From the NCBI GenBank assembly GCA_038259365.1, contig JBBSOW010000004.1, forward strand, positions 13,094 to 77,093: 64,000 nt of DNA. Reading direction: 5' to 3'. Each line of letters begins with the position of its first letter. Positions within the stretch are counted from its first letter, which is position 1. The notes below the pieces were generated by a model that saw only the letters and a program-made list of their open reading frames with translations, had not been told where the DNA came from and did no database searches. Made by a program: the position numbers and the translations under genes. Below, piece by piece: positions 24,545 to 32,898 of the stretch. This DNA is from JBBSOW01 sp038259365. Its GTDB lineage: Bacteria > Actinomycetota > Actinomycetes > Propionibacteriales > Propionibacteriaceae.

Positions 24545-25216
24545 GTGAATATAGCCAGTGCGACAAGCACCCCAGGAAACGCTACCCCCTGGTCTCCCGA
24601 GGCCCTCGGCTTCGCCGAGGAGTTCGTGCCCGAGCCGGAGGCGAGCCGGGACGCCCGCGCCGAGGCCGCCGACCTCGGCGTGAGCGTCATCAGCCAGGGT
24701 GGCGCGTCCGCGTTGACCCTCCTGGCCAAAACGATCAATGCCCGGGCGGTCGTCGAGATCGGCACCGGAACGGGCGTCTCCGGGCTCGCGCTGTTCGCGG
24801 GCATGGCTTCCGACGGCGTGCTCACGAGCATCGACATCGAGCACGACCACCAGTCCGTGGCTCGCCGCGCCTTTGCCGCCGTCGGCATCAAAGCCCAGCG
24901 CGCGCGCCTCATCGGCGGTCCGGCGCTCAACGTCTTGCCCAAGCTCAGCGACGGCGCCTACGACCTCGTGCTCATCAGCGCCGACCGGCTGGAGTACGTC
25001 GAGTACGTCGCCCAGGCCGTGCGGTTGCTGCGCTCGGGTGGCATCTTGATTCTGGATCGGGCCAGCCTGTCCGGCCGGGTCGCCGATGTGAGCAACGACG
25101 ATGACGACGAGGCCGAGGTGGTCCGCGAGGCGCTGGCCGCGGTCCGCGAGAACGAAGATCTCACCTCCACCATGCTGGCCACCGGGGACGGCCTCGTCGT
25201 CGCGGTCAAGCACTGA
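24545..25216 (+). CDS. O-methyltransferase, SAM-dependent class I
   Basis: 223 residues, CCoAOMT-like methyltransferase. SAM-binding motif I is VVEIGTGTGVSGLALFAG, motif II lies in VLTSIDIEHDHQSVAR (acidic Asp), and YDLVLISADRLEYVEYVAQA corresponds to the family's catalytic-metal region, with S-A-D in place of the usual D-A-D. The substrate is unknown. Mycobacteria carry a homologous gene near sigE (Rv1220c). The stop is 6 nt from the stop of the convergent glgC. Confidence 0.88.
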   Translation: MNIASATSTPGNATPWSPEALGFAEEFVPEPEASRDARAEAADLGVSVISQGGASALTLLAKTINARAVVEIGTGTGVSGLALFAGMASDGVLTSIDIEHDHQSVARRAFAAVGIKAQRARLIGGPALNVLPKLSDGAYDLVLISADRLEYVEYVAQAVRLLRSGGILILDRASLSGRVADVSNDDDDEAEVVREALAAVRENEDLTSTMLATGDGLVVAVKH

Positions 25217-25222
25217 GCCGCC

Positions 25223-26452
25223 TCAGGCGCGGGCCTTGACCGTGACGCCCTTGCCCACCACGGTGATGCCGCCCGGGGAAACGGAGAACCCGCGCGAGCG
25301 ATCGAGTTCGGCGTCGACCCCCACGTCGGCGCCCTCTTCGACGACGACGCCCTTGTCCAGGATCGCGTTCGTGATGACGGCGTTGCGGGCCACCCGAACC
25401 TTGTCCATGAGCACCGAGTTGGTGACCTTGGCCCACTTCTCGACGCGCACGAGCGGGGAGAGCACGGACTGATCGACGTCTCCGCCGGAGATGATGCAGC
25501 CCTGGCTGACGATGGAATCCTCGGCGTTCCCGCGAAGCACGAACTTGGCGCCGGGCGCCTGCACGTCATGGGTCCAGATCGGCCAGTGGCGGTTGTAGAG
25601 GCTGAACGCCGGGTTGACCGAGACCAGATCCATGTGGGCCTCGTGGAACGCGTCGATGGTGCCGACGTCGCGCCAGTAATCCCGATCCTTCTCGGTGTTG
25701 CCGACGACGGTGTTCGAGCGGAAGTCATAGACCTGCGCCTGTTGGCGCTCGACGAACCACGGCACGATGTCGCCGCCCATGTCGTGGCGGGCCGCCGGAT
25801 CCTCGGCATCGGCCTGCAAGGCCTCCACGAGGGCCTGCTTGGTGAAGATGTAGTTGCCCATGGAGGCGAACGACTCCTCGGGACTGTCGGGCAGCCCGGG
25901 CGGGTCGGCGGGCTTTTCCAAGAAGTCGATGATCTTGTGGCTGGCGTCGGCGTCGATGATGCCGAACGAGCTCGCGTCCCTACGGGGCACCCGGATGCCC
26001 GCCACGGTGCATCCCAGGCCCGAATCGATGTGGGCCTGCAGCATCTGGTCCACGTCCATGCGGTAGATGTTGTCGGCCCCGAAGACGACGACGTAGTCCG
26101 GTTCGTCGTCGTTGATCAGGTTCATCGACTGGAAGATCGCATCCGCGCTGCCCTGGTACCACTGCGGTCCGAGCCGCTGCTGGGCGGGCACGGGGGTGAC
26201 GTAGTTGCCGAGCATCGTCGACATCCGCCAGGTCATCGAGATGTGACGGTCCAACGAGTGCGATTTGTACTGGGTCAGCACGGCAATCTTGCGTAACTCC
26301 GAGTTCGCCAGGTTGGACAGCACGAAGTCGATCAGCCGGTATTGCCCTCCGAACGGGACCGCGGGCTTGGCCCGATCCATGGTGAGGGGCATCAGCCGCT
26401 TCCCCTCTCCACCGGCCAAAACTATCGAGAGAACGTTAGGGCGAGTCGTCAT
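25223..26452 (-). CDS. glgC: Glucose-1-phosphate adenylyltransferase
   Basis: Makes ADP-glucose from glucose-1-phosphate and ATP for glycogen or maltose-1-phosphate synthesis. 409 residues: N-terminal nucleotidyltransferase with SIVLAGGEGKRLMPLTMDRA and KPAVPFGGQYRLIDF, YVVVFGADNIYRMD (metal site), FLEKPADPPG, and a C-terminal left-handed beta-helix. A TAGGTT -10 box lies 6 nt before ATG 26452 (leaderless). Divergent from glgM, so the pair shares a 117-nt control region. Confidence 0.95.
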   Translation of the reverse strand: MTTRPNVLSIVLAGGEGKRLMPLTMDRAKPAVPFGGQYRLIDFVLSNLANSELRKIAVLTQYKSHSLDRHISMTWRMSTMLGNYVTPVPAQQRLGPQWYQGSADAIFQSMNLINDDEPDYVVVFGADNIYRMDVDQMLQAHIDSGLGCTVAGIRVPRRDASSFGIIDADASHKIIDFLEKPADPPGLPDSPEESFASMGNYIFTKQALVEALQADAEDPAARHDMGGDIVPWFVERQQAQVYDFRSNTVVGNTEKDRDYWRDVGTIDAFHEAHMDLVSVNPAFSLYNRHWPIWTHDVQAPGAKFVLRGNAEDSIVSQGCIISGGDVDQSVLSPLVRVEKWAKVTNSVLMDKVRVARNAVITNAILDKGVVVEEGADVGVDAELDRSRGFSVSPGGITVVGKGVTVKARA

Positions 26453-26458
26453 GCCTCG

Positions 26459-26464
26459 AACCTA
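26459..26464 (-). promoter_or_regulatory. -10 element TAGGTT, leaderless start of glgC
   Basis: TAGGTT on the minus strand ends 6 nt before ATG 26452. Confidence 0.6.
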
Positions 26465-26569
26465 GGGCGTCCGGCCCGGTTGGGCAAGGACTTTGACAAA
26501 GCCGGTCTCGAGTGGCGAAGTCGGCACCAGGCTCGAGGCTCGTCCAAGCGATGTGTCACGATTTGGTGC

Positions 26570-27790
26570 ATGAACTCTCGAGCAGCCGATGCCGCCAGCA
26601 TGCGCGTTTCCATTCTGACCCGCGAATATCCACCCCATATCTACGGCGGCGCCGGTGTGCACGTCGGCCAGCTGGTTCCGCAGCTGCGCAGGCTCATCAA
26701 CGTCGACGTGCAGTGCATGGGCGAGGATCGCGAGGGCGCCACCGCGCACCCCGAAAACTTCCCCGAGGGCGCCAACGGTGCCTTGCGCGCGTTCGGCGCC
26801 GACCTTTCGATGGCGGCCGCCGTCGGTGAGGTCGATCTCGTGCACAGCCACACCTGGTACGCCAACCTCGGCGGTCACCTCGCCGCGCTGCTGCACGACA
26901 TCCCCCACGTCGTCTCCGCCCACTCGCTCGAGCCGCACCGCCCCTGGAAGGCCGAGCAGCTCGGGGGCGGCTATCGCCTCTCCTCGTGGGCCGAAGAGAC
27001 CGCGTTCGAGGCCGCGGACGCCGTGATCGCGGTGAGCGCGGGGATGCGCCGCGACATCTTGGACTCCTATTCCGACCTCGACCCCACCAAGGTGCACGTA
27101 GTACGCAACGGCATCGATCCGGACGAGTTCAGCCCCGATACCGGGACCGACGTGGTGGAGAAGATCGGGATGGATCTCAACAAGCCGTCGGTGGTCTTCG
27201 TCGGCCGCATCACCCGCCAAAAGGGCCTGGTGCACCTGGTCCGGGCCGCCAAGCAGTTCGACCCCGAAACCCAGCTCGTGTTGCTCGCCGGAACTCCCGA
27301 CACCCCCGAAATTGCCGAAGAGTTCCACCAGGCGTTCGATGAGTTGAAGAAGAGCCGGGGCGGCATCATCTGGATCGAGAAGATGCTGCCGCGCCAAGCG
27401 GTGCGTCAGGTGCTGTCCCACGCCAGCGTCTTCGCCTGCCCGTCGATCTATGAGCCTTTGGGCATCGTCAACCTCGAGGCCATGGCCTGCGAGACGGCCG
27501 TCGTGGCCAGCCGGGTCGGCGGCATCCCCGAGGTCGTCGTCGACGGCGAGACGGGCTACCTCGTCGATTACGACCCCGAACAGGCCGAGGATCGCCATCA
27601 CGTGACCAAGTTCGAATCCGAGTTCGCCGCCAAGGTGAACGCGCTCACCCGGGACTCCTCTCGCGCCCAACGGTTCGGCGCCGCGGGACGCGAGCGCTGC
27701 ATCGAGGAGTTTTCGTGGACCAAGATCGCCGAGGAGACCGTGCAGGTCTACCAGCGGGCACAACGCCGCCACGCCGCCGGCAGGCGGTGA
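26570..27790 (+). CDS. glgM: GT4 glycosyltransferase: glycogen synthase / maltose-1-phosphate synthase
   Basis: Uses ADP-glucose. 406 residues, GT-B fold: MRVSILTREYPPHIYGGAGV near the start, VVFVGRITRQKGLVHLVRAA, and the donor site YEPLGIVNLEAMACETAVVA with its E-x7-E pair. In actinobacteria the gene next to and divergent from glgC usually encodes GlgM, which makes alpha-maltose-1-phosphate for the GlgE route, although it is often called glgA; which product is formed here cannot be proven. ATG 26570 has a weak CACGAT box 7 nt upstream; ATG 26600 (MRVSIL) is the alternative start. Confidence 0.87.
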   Translation: MNSRAADAASMRVSILTREYPPHIYGGAGVHVGQLVPQLRRLINVDVQCMGEDREGATAHPENFPEGANGALRAFGADLSMAAAVGEVDLVHSHTWYANLGGHLAALLHDIPHVVSAHSLEPHRPWKAEQLGGGYRLSSWAEETAFEAADAVIAVSAGMRRDILDSYSDLDPTKVHVVRNGIDPDEFSPDTGTDVVEKIGMDLNKPSVVFVGRITRQKGLVHLVRAAKQFDPETQLVLLAGTPDTPEIAEEFHQAFDELKKSRGGIIWIEKMLPRQAVRQVLSHASVFACPSIYEPLGIVNLEAMACETAVVASRVGGIPEVVVDGETGYLVDYDPEQAEDRHHVTKFESEFAAKVNALTRDSSRAQRFGAAGRERCIEEFSWTKIAEETVQVYQRAQRRHAAGRR

Positions 27791-27811
27791 GCCACACCGA
27801 CAACGCACACG

Positions 27812-27847
27812 AGAGGGCCTCCGCAGCCGATGCTGCGGAGGCCCTCT
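27812..27847. terminator. Strong bidirectional terminator between glgM and the DUF3117 gene
   Basis: A 16-bp perfect stem (AGAGGGCCTCCGCAGC with its complement) and a CGAT loop, placed 21 nt after the glgM stop and 7 nt from the end of the convergent DUF3117 gene. T-rich bases follow on the plus strand (TTGTGGATTT). Confidence 0.88.
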
Positions 27848-27854
27848 TGTGGAT

Positions 27855-28022
27855 TTAACCGACCACACCCTCCAAGGCTTCTTTGAGCGCGGTGGCTTCC
27901 GTTGCGTTCATTTCCACGACTAGTCTGCCTCCACCCTCGAGTGGCACCCGCATGACTATGCCACGCCCTTCCTTGGTGACTTCCATAGGTCCATCACCCG
28001 TACGCGGCTTCATTGCTGCCAT
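27855..28022 (-). CDS. DUF3117 family small protein, 55 aa
   Basis: Fifty-five residues from ATG 28022, beginning MAAMKPRTGDGPMEVTKEGR and ending ALKEALEGVVG, an almost invariant actinobacterial protein of unknown function (Rv1211-like in mycobacteria, also next to the glg genes). A strong ribosome site CAGGAGGG lies 8 nt upstream. It ends next to a strong terminator. The high conservation of so small a protein suggests an essential or structural role, but none is established. Confidence 0.93.
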   Translation of the reverse strand: MAAMKPRTGDGPMEVTKEGRGIVMRVPLEGGGRLVVEMNATEATALKEALEGVVG

Positions 28023-28043
28023 GCTGTTTACCCTCCTGAGCGA

Positions 28044-28442
28044 CTATCGGTCATCTTCATTATTCCCTATCGGCTCCCGGCGTGGTGGGGCGACCGCCTC
28101 GCGCGAGTTCCCGAGAGGTGAATTCGTGGCTGGGTGGGGCTCCTCCCGGAACTCGCGGTGGGGCATCTCCTCGATGCGTAACTCCTCGATGAGGTGATCC
28201 CGCTCGGCGATCTCGCCGGCCAGGCGATCGAGCAGATCGTCTACCTGGGACATGGAGTAACCCTGGACGCTCACCCCCAGCTTGAGCCGCTTCAGGTCAG
28301 CCGAGAGAAGGCGCCCCTCGGGCAGCACGGGCCGGTAGACGTCGCGGATCGGTTCCGCGGCCATCCCGCCCAGACGCCCCGTGGCGATCAGCACCCCGAG
28401 CGCCACGACGACCACCGCGAGAAAGCCGATCGCCCAGATCAT
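28044..28442 (-). CDS. DivIVA-domain membrane protein
   Basis: 132 residues. An N-terminal membrane helix (IWAIGFLAVVVVALGVLIA) is followed by a DivIVA-like domain (LKRLKLGVSVQGYSMSQVDD, LLDRLAGEIAERDHLIEEL) that probably forms a coiled coil, and a disordered charged tail. Such proteins associate with the curved or growing membrane; a role in polar growth or division is inferred. ATG 28442 is 10 nt after the LOG-like gene's stop, so both are probably in one transcript, which continues toward DUF3117. Confidence 0.8.
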   Translation of the reverse strand: MIWAIGFLAVVVVALGVLIATGRLGGMAAEPIRDVYRPVLPEGRLLSADLKRLKLGVSVQGYSMSQVDDLLDRLAGEIAERDHLIEELRIEEMPHREFREEPHPATNSPLGNSREAVAPPRREPIGNNEDDR

Positions 28443-28452
28443 CGGTCGACCC

Positions 28453-29220
28453 CTATCGCTGCCGAAGCTTGGGGACGCGACGCGAGACCATGATGTCGAT
28501 GAGCTCATCGATGTCGTCGGTCACCTGCAGCAGTCCGAGATCCTCGGGCGACACCGCGCCGCTGGCCAGGACGGTGTCGCGGAGCCAGTCGATCAGCCCG
28601 GACCAGTAGTGCGAGCCGAACAGCACGACGGGGAAGTTGGTGACCTTCCCGGTCTGCACCAGCGTCAACGCCTCGAACAGCTCATCGAGGGTGCCCAACC
28701 CACCGGGCAGGACGACGAAGCCCTGGGCGTACTTGACGAACATCGTCTTGCGGACGAAGAAGTAGCGAAAGTTGATGCCCAGGGTGACGTGTTCGTTGAG
28801 GTCGCTCTCGAAGGGTAGCTCGATGCCCAAGCCGACCGAGACCCCGGCAGCCTCCGCGGCCCCCTTGTTGGCGGCTTCCATGATTCCCGGCCCCCCGCCG
28901 GTGATGACGGCGAAGCCGGCCCGCACCAGGCGGGCCGAAATCTCGGCGGCGCGAGGGTAGTCCGGGTGATCCGGCGAGGTGCGAGCGGAGCCGAAGACGC
29001 TCACCGCCGGGCCGAGTTCGGCCAGGGTGCCGAACCCCTCGACGAACTCGGATTGGATGCGCAACACCCGCCACGGATCGGAGTGCACCCAGCTGGCCGT
29101 CCCCTTCTCCTCCAGCAGCCGCTGATCGGTGGTGCTGTCTTGCACCTGATCCCCGCTGCGGACGACCGGGCCCAGGGTCTGGCGTCCACGAGGGTTGGTT
29201 GCAGAGATTGCGTTGCTCAC
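28453..29220 (-). CDS. TIGR00730/LOG-family Rossmann protein (cytokinin riboside monophosphate phosphoribohydrolase-like)
   Basis: 255 residues. The family signatures ITGGGPGIMEAANKGA and VVLPGGLGTLDELFEALT carry the Arg/Glu nucleotide-hydrolysis site (PGGxGTxxE). Relatives remove the base from nucleoside monophosphates; they are often misannotated as lysine decarboxylase. The physiological substrate is unknown. GTG 29220 is fixed by a TAGGCT -10 box ending 6 nt upstream (leaderless). Mycobacterial homologue Rv1205 lies near the dap and glg genes too. Confidence 0.87.
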   Translation of the reverse strand: MSNAISATNPRGRQTLGPVVRSGDQVQDSTTDQRLLEEKGTASWVHSDPWRVLRIQSEFVEGFGTLAELGPAVSVFGSARTSPDHPDYPRAAEISARLVRAGFAVITGGGPGIMEAANKGAAEAAGVSVGLGIELPFESDLNEHVTLGINFRYFFVRKTMFVKYAQGFVVLPGGLGTLDELFEALTLVQTGKVTNFPVVLFGSHYWSGLIDWLRDTVLASGAVSPEDLGLLQVTDDIDELIDIMVSRRVPKLRQR

Positions 29221-29226
29221 GGCGCC

Positions 29227-29232
29227 AGCCTA
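29227..29232 (-). promoter_or_regulatory. -10 element TAGGCT, leaderless start of the LOG-like gene
   Basis: TAGGCT on the minus strand ends 6 nt before GTG 29220. Confidence 0.6.
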
Positions 29233-29300
29233 GCGAGCCGCGCCAGCCCACGACCCGTTCAACACCGCAGCCGACGGCTTGCGCGTGGGAACATGGGCTG

Positions 29301-30092
29301 ATGCAACTTCCCGCCTGGTTCAAGGACCGTGTGTTCGACAACGCCCCCGAAGACCTCGTCACCACCAAGCGCGTGGACGTCAATGGGCTGCGGATCGCCT
29401 ACCAGGAAGAGCCGAGCCCCGGCCGGGAGAACCCTCTGGTCCTCATTCACGGGCTGGGGCTGACGAGCGACTCGTTTCGTCGCCTACTCCCTCTGCTCGT
29501 GCCTGACTTCCACGTCATCGCCCCCGACCTACCCGGATCGGGTGGCAGCGCCCAACCCAATCAAGCGCTCGACGTCGACGGCCTGATGACCGTCCTAGTG
29601 GCGTGGCTGGACGAGCTCGGCCTCGAACGGGCGGACTTTCTGGGGCATTCGCTGGGTGCCCAGGTGGTCGCCCGGCTGGCGGCCAGCCATCCCGAGCGGG
29701 TGAACCGCCTGATACTGGTCTCCTGTACCCCCGATCCGAGCGCGCCCTACGCCTGGCAGAACGCGCTTCGGCTGGCCCGGGACGGCCTGATGGAGCCGTT
29801 CGAGCTCATCTTGCGGGCGGCGAGGGATTACCTCAAAGCCACCTGGTGGATGAAGTGGCGCACCCTGAAGAAGGCGTTGCGCTCCGACGCCGAGGATGTC
29901 GCCCGCCGGATCGACGTACCCGCGCTCGTGGTGCGCGGCGAGCGCGACCCCGTTATCACCCAAGCCTGGGCCGAGCGGCTGACCGGGCTGATTCCCGCTG
30001 CGCAGCTGCGGGTCGTCGAGGGCGGCACCCACGGCGTGCCCGGTCAGTCCCCCGAACGCCTGGGCGAGGTCATTCGCGAGTTCTTGCTCTAA
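29301..30092 (+). CDS. Alpha/beta hydrolase
   Basis: 263 residues. LVLIHGLGLTSDSFRRLLPL carries the oxyanion-hole HG, DFLGHSLGAQVVARLAA the nucleophile elbow (Ser in GHSLG), VVRGERDPVI the Asp region and EGGTHGVPGQSP the catalytic His. A soluble cytoplasmic hydrolase of unknown substrate. ATG 29301 starts the recognisable domain; the frame is open farther upstream but overlaps the divergent LOG-like promoter. Convergent with dapE. Confidence 0.85.
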   Translation: MQLPAWFKDRVFDNAPEDLVTTKRVDVNGLRIAYQEEPSPGRENPLVLIHGLGLTSDSFRRLLPLLVPDFHVIAPDLPGSGGSAQPNQALDVDGLMTVLVAWLDELGLERADFLGHSLGAQVVARLAASHPERVNRLILVSCTPDPSAPYAWQNALRLARDGLMEPFELILRAARDYLKATWWMKWRTLKKALRSDAEDVARRIDVPALVVRGERDPVITQAWAERLTGLIPAAQLRVVEGGTHGVPGQSPERLGEVIREFLL

Positions 30093-31183
30093 TCGACTTG
30101 CCCCAGCCACCGCAGCAGGCCGGTGTAGCAGGAGTGGAGATCACCGACCGGGCAGAACTCGTCGTCGGCGTGGGCCTTGCCGGGGTCTCCGGGGCCGAAG
30201 TTCACCGCCGGGATGCCCAGCTCGGCGAACCGGGCCACGTCGGTCCAACCGAACTTGGCGGTCGCCTGCCCGCCCACGGCGGCCAGGAAGCTCGCGGCGG
30301 CCGGCCTGTCCAGCCCCGGCCGGGCCGCGGGCGAGCGATCGGTCACCTCGAAGGAGTAGCCGTCGAAGAACTCGGCCAAATACTGCTCGGCCTGTTCCTG
30401 CGAGCGGTCGGGGGCGAAGCGGAAGTTGATCTCGATCCGGCAGGCGTCGGGGATGACGTTCCCGGCGATGCCGCCGTCGATCCGCACCGCGTTCAGCCCC
30501 TCGTGGTAGTCCAGCCCGTCCACGTCGACGATCCGCGCCTGGTAGCCCGAGAGCCGGCTCAGCACGTCGGCGGCGTCGTGGATGGCGTTGTGGCCCAGCC
30601 ACGCCCGCGCCGAGTGCGCGGCCACCCCGGCGAGGTCGATGGCGATCCGCATCGTGCCCTGGCAGCCGCCCTCGATGCGCGAGTTGGAGGGCTCGCACAA
30701 CACGGCGAAGTCGGCGGCCAGCAGCTCGGGATGCTCGCGGCCCATGATGCCCAGGCCGTTGAGCTCGGCGTCGACCTCCTCGTTGTCGTAGAAGATCCAG
30801 CTCACGTCCCGGTTGGGCTCCGAGAGCGCCTTGGCGGCGGCGAGTTGTACCGCGACGCCGCCCTTCATGTCGCACGTGCCGCGCCCCCAGATGACGTCTT
30901 GGCCGTCGAGCTCGATCCGCTTGCTGGGCAGATTGTGGGCGAGCGGCACGGTATCGAGGTGCCCGGCGACGACGACCCGCTCGGCGAGGCCCAGCGTGGT
31001 TCGCGCGACGACGCAGTTGCCGAGGCGCTGCACGCGCAGGTGCTCGCACTTGCCCAGGGCCGCCTCGACGGCGTCGGCCAGGGACGCCTCGTTTCCGCTC
31101 ACCGACTCGATATCGACGAGCTGGGTCAGCAGAGCGGCGAGGTCGGCGTCGAGGTCGAGCACGGCAGGCGCGGGGGAGGTCAC
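30089..31183 (-). CDS. dapE: Succinyl-diaminopimelate desuccinylase
   Basis: Hydrolyses N-succinyl-LL-diaminopimelate to LL-diaminopimelate, with two zinc ions. 364 residues, M20 fold: VVAGHLDTVPLA (His, catalytic Asp), GRGTCDMKGGVA (bridging Asp), WIFYDNEEVDAE (catalytic Glu and metal Glu), and a metal His in the C-terminal GKAHADDEF region. GTG 31183 is chosen because TAAGTT ends 7 nt upstream; the frame stays open for another kilobase inside dapD, which is a shadow. Divergent from dapD by 39 nt. Confidence 0.93.
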   Translation of the reverse strand: MTSPAPAVLDLDADLAALLTQLVDIESVSGNEASLADAVEAALGKCEHLRVQRLGNCVVARTTLGLAERVVVAGHLDTVPLAHNLPSKRIELDGQDVIWGRGTCDMKGGVAVQLAAAKALSEPNRDVSWIFYDNEEVDAELNGLGIMGREHPELLAADFAVLCEPSNSRIEGGCQGTMRIAIDLAGVAAHSARAWLGHNAIHDAADVLSRLSGYQARIVDVDGLDYHEGLNAVRIDGGIAGNVIPDACRIEINFRFAPDRSQEQAEQYLAEFFDGYSFEVTDRSPAARPGLDRPAAASFLAAVGGQATAKFGWTDVARFAELGIPAVNFGPGDPGKAHADDEFCPVGDLHSCYTGLLRWLGQVD

Positions 31184-31190
31184 GGCACCC

Positions 31191-31196
31191 AACTTA
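31191..31196 (-). promoter_or_regulatory. -10 element TAAGTT, leaderless start of dapE
   Basis: TAAGTT on the minus strand ends 7 nt before GTG 31183; it lies 13 nt from the divergent dapD -10 box. Confidence 0.6.
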
Positions 31197-31209
31197 GCTG
31201 TGTCCGCGA

Positions 31210-31215
31210 TAGCCT
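31210..31215 (+). promoter_or_regulatory. -10 element TAGCCT, leaderless start of dapD
   Basis: TAGCCT ends 7 nt before ATG 31223. Confidence 0.6.
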
Positions 31216-31222
31216 GGCCACC

Positions 31223-32185
31223 ATGAGCGCCAGTGATCCCACCTTGTCCGCCGACGAGCAATCCCGACCCTCCTGGGGTTGGGGGCTCGCCACGATCCAC
31301 GACAGCGGCGAGGTGCTGGACACCTGGTTCCCGGCCCCCGAGCTTGGCGCCGGCCCCGAGGGCGAGGAGGAGGCCCCTGAGAGCCTGGTGGCGGGCCGCG
31401 ACGACGAGCGCCAAGTGAGCACCCAGCCGGTGCTGGTCCGGATCGATCTCGACGAGGCCCCGGCGACCACCCCCGACGCCTACCTGCGGCTGCACCTGCT
31501 GAGCCACCGCCTCGTGCGGCCGCGCCAACTGAACCTGGACGGCCTGTTCGGCCAACTCCCCAACGTCGTGTGGACCACGCAGGGGCCGTGCCGGGTCAGC
31601 GGCTTCGAAGCGGTCCGCGGCGCGCTGAGGGCCGCGGGGCGCTACCCGATCGTGTTGGGCATCGACAAGTTCCCGCGCCTGGTGGATTACGCCTGTCCCA
31701 CCGGGGTCCGGATCGCCGACGCCGATCGGGTTCGCCTCGGAGCACACCTGGCCGAGGGCACCACCGTCATGCACGAGGGCTTCGTCAACTTTAACGCCGG
31801 CACTTTGGGTCACTCGATGGTCGAGGGCCGGATCTCCCAGGGTGTCACCGTCGGCGACGGGTCCGACGTCGGCGGCGGGGCCTCCATCATGGGGACGCTT
31901 TCGGGCGGCGGCACCGAGGTGGTCTCCATCGGCGAGCGCTCGTTGTTGGGCGCCAATTCCGGCCTCGGCATCGCGCTGGGCGACGATTGCGTCGTCGAGG
32001 CGGGGCTCTACGTCACCGCCGGCAGCAAGGTCGTCACCCCCGACGGTTCGGTGGTCAAGGCCGCCGAGCTGTCCGGCCAGGACGGGCTGCTGTTCATCCG
32101 CAACTCCGTCACCGGGGCCGTGGAGGTTCGTGGCCGCGCGGGCCGTCGCGGCGTCGAGCTGAACGCCGACCTGCACGCGAACTAG
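31223..32185 (+). CDS. dapD: 2,3,4,5-tetrahydropyridine-2,6-dicarboxylate N-succinyltransferase
   Basis: Succinylates tetrahydrodipicolinate in the succinylase branch to diaminopimelate. 320 residues of the actinobacterial DapD type: an N-terminal domain with the RLHLLSHRLVRPRQLNLDGL segment, then a left-handed beta-helix (GAHLAEGTTVMHEGFVNFNA, SQGVTVGDGSDVGGGASIMG, SLLGANSGLGIALGDDCVVE). The -10 spacing supports ATG 31223. The stop overlaps the stop of the convergent ABC ATPase gene by 4 nt. Confidence 0.93.
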   Translation: MSASDPTLSADEQSRPSWGWGLATIHDSGEVLDTWFPAPELGAGPEGEEEAPESLVAGRDDERQVSTQPVLVRIDLDEAPATTPDAYLRLHLLSHRLVRPRQLNLDGLFGQLPNVVWTTQGPCRVSGFEAVRGALRAAGRYPIVLGIDKFPRLVDYACPTGVRIADADRVRLGAHLAEGTTVMHEGFVNFNAGTLGHSMVEGRISQGVTVGDGSDVGGGASIMGTLSGGGTEVVSIGERSLLGANSGLGIALGDDCVVEAGLYVTAGSKVVTPDGSVVKAAELSGQDGLLFIRNSVTGAVEVRGRAGRRGVELNADLHAN

Positions 32186-32898
32186 GCGCCGGTTTCGCCG
32201 CCCTGGTCGTCATTGAACACGCTGCCGTCCTTCAGCCGGACCACCCGAGCGCACCGGGCCGCCACTTCAGGGTCGTGGGTGGCAAGCACAACCGTCATCC
32301 CGGTACTCCCCTGCAGCTCGAGGAGCAGGTCGAGGATCTCCATGCCGGTGGTCGAATCGAGGTTGCCGGTGGGCTCGTCGGCCAGCAGGAGAGACGGGTG
32401 GTTGATCAACGCGCGGGCAATCGCGACCCGTTGCTGTTGTCCCCCGGACAGCCGGGAGGGCAAGGCGTCTTTCCTGACAGCGAGACCGACCGCGTCGAGC
32501 AACTCGCGGGCGCGTGCTCGACGGTCGAAGCCGGTGCGGTAAGGCAGCAACGGCGCGAGGACGTTGTCCTCGACGCTGAGCGCGGGGAGGAGGTGGAAGC
32601 GTTGGAAGACGAACCCGATCCCGCGGCGGAATTGCGCCAGCCGGCGACGGCTCAGTCCCGAGAGCCGAAGCCCGTCGACAACGATCGTGCCCGAGTCGGG
32701 GATGTCCATTGCCCCGATCAGGTGCAGCAGAGTCGATTTGCCCGATCCCGAGGCTCCCACCAACGCCACGGTGCTCCCGGAGCCGATCTCCAGGGATACC
32801 GCATCGGTGGCGACCAAGTGGGAGTCGGGGCCAACCGCGTAGCTCTTTGTCACGTCGGTCAACTCGACTAGAGCACCCGCCTTGCTGCTGTGCGGCAT
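32182..32898 (-). CDS. ABC transporter ATP-binding protein, MacB/LolD type
   Basis: 238 residues. Walker A GASGSGKS, Q-loop FVFQRFHLLPALSV, signature LSGGQQQRVAIARAL, Walker B LLLADEPTGNLD and the switch His in ATHDPEV. The ADEPTGNLD form and size are those of ATPases paired with FtsX-like permeases. ATG 32898 overlaps the permease stop (TGATG). Energises the large permease encoded upstream; substrate unknown. Confidence 0.92.
   Translation of the reverse strand: MPHSSKAGALVELTDVTKSYAVGPDSHLVATDAVSLEIGSGSTVALVGASGSGKSTLLHLIGAMDIPDSGTIVVDGLRLSGLSRRRLAQFRRGIGFVFQRFHLLPALSVEDNVLAPLLPYRTGFDRRARARELLDAVGLAVRKDALPSRLSGGQQQRVAIARALINHPSLLLADEPTGNLDSTTGMEILDLLLELQGSTGMTVVLATHDPEVAARCARVVRLKDGSVFNDDQGGETGA

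Noticed and set aside
29603..32185. 860-residue plus frame over dapE and dapD
   Set aside because: The first 540 codons are antisense to dapE and lack family motifs. The real dapD starts at 31223, with a -10 box 7 nt upstream.
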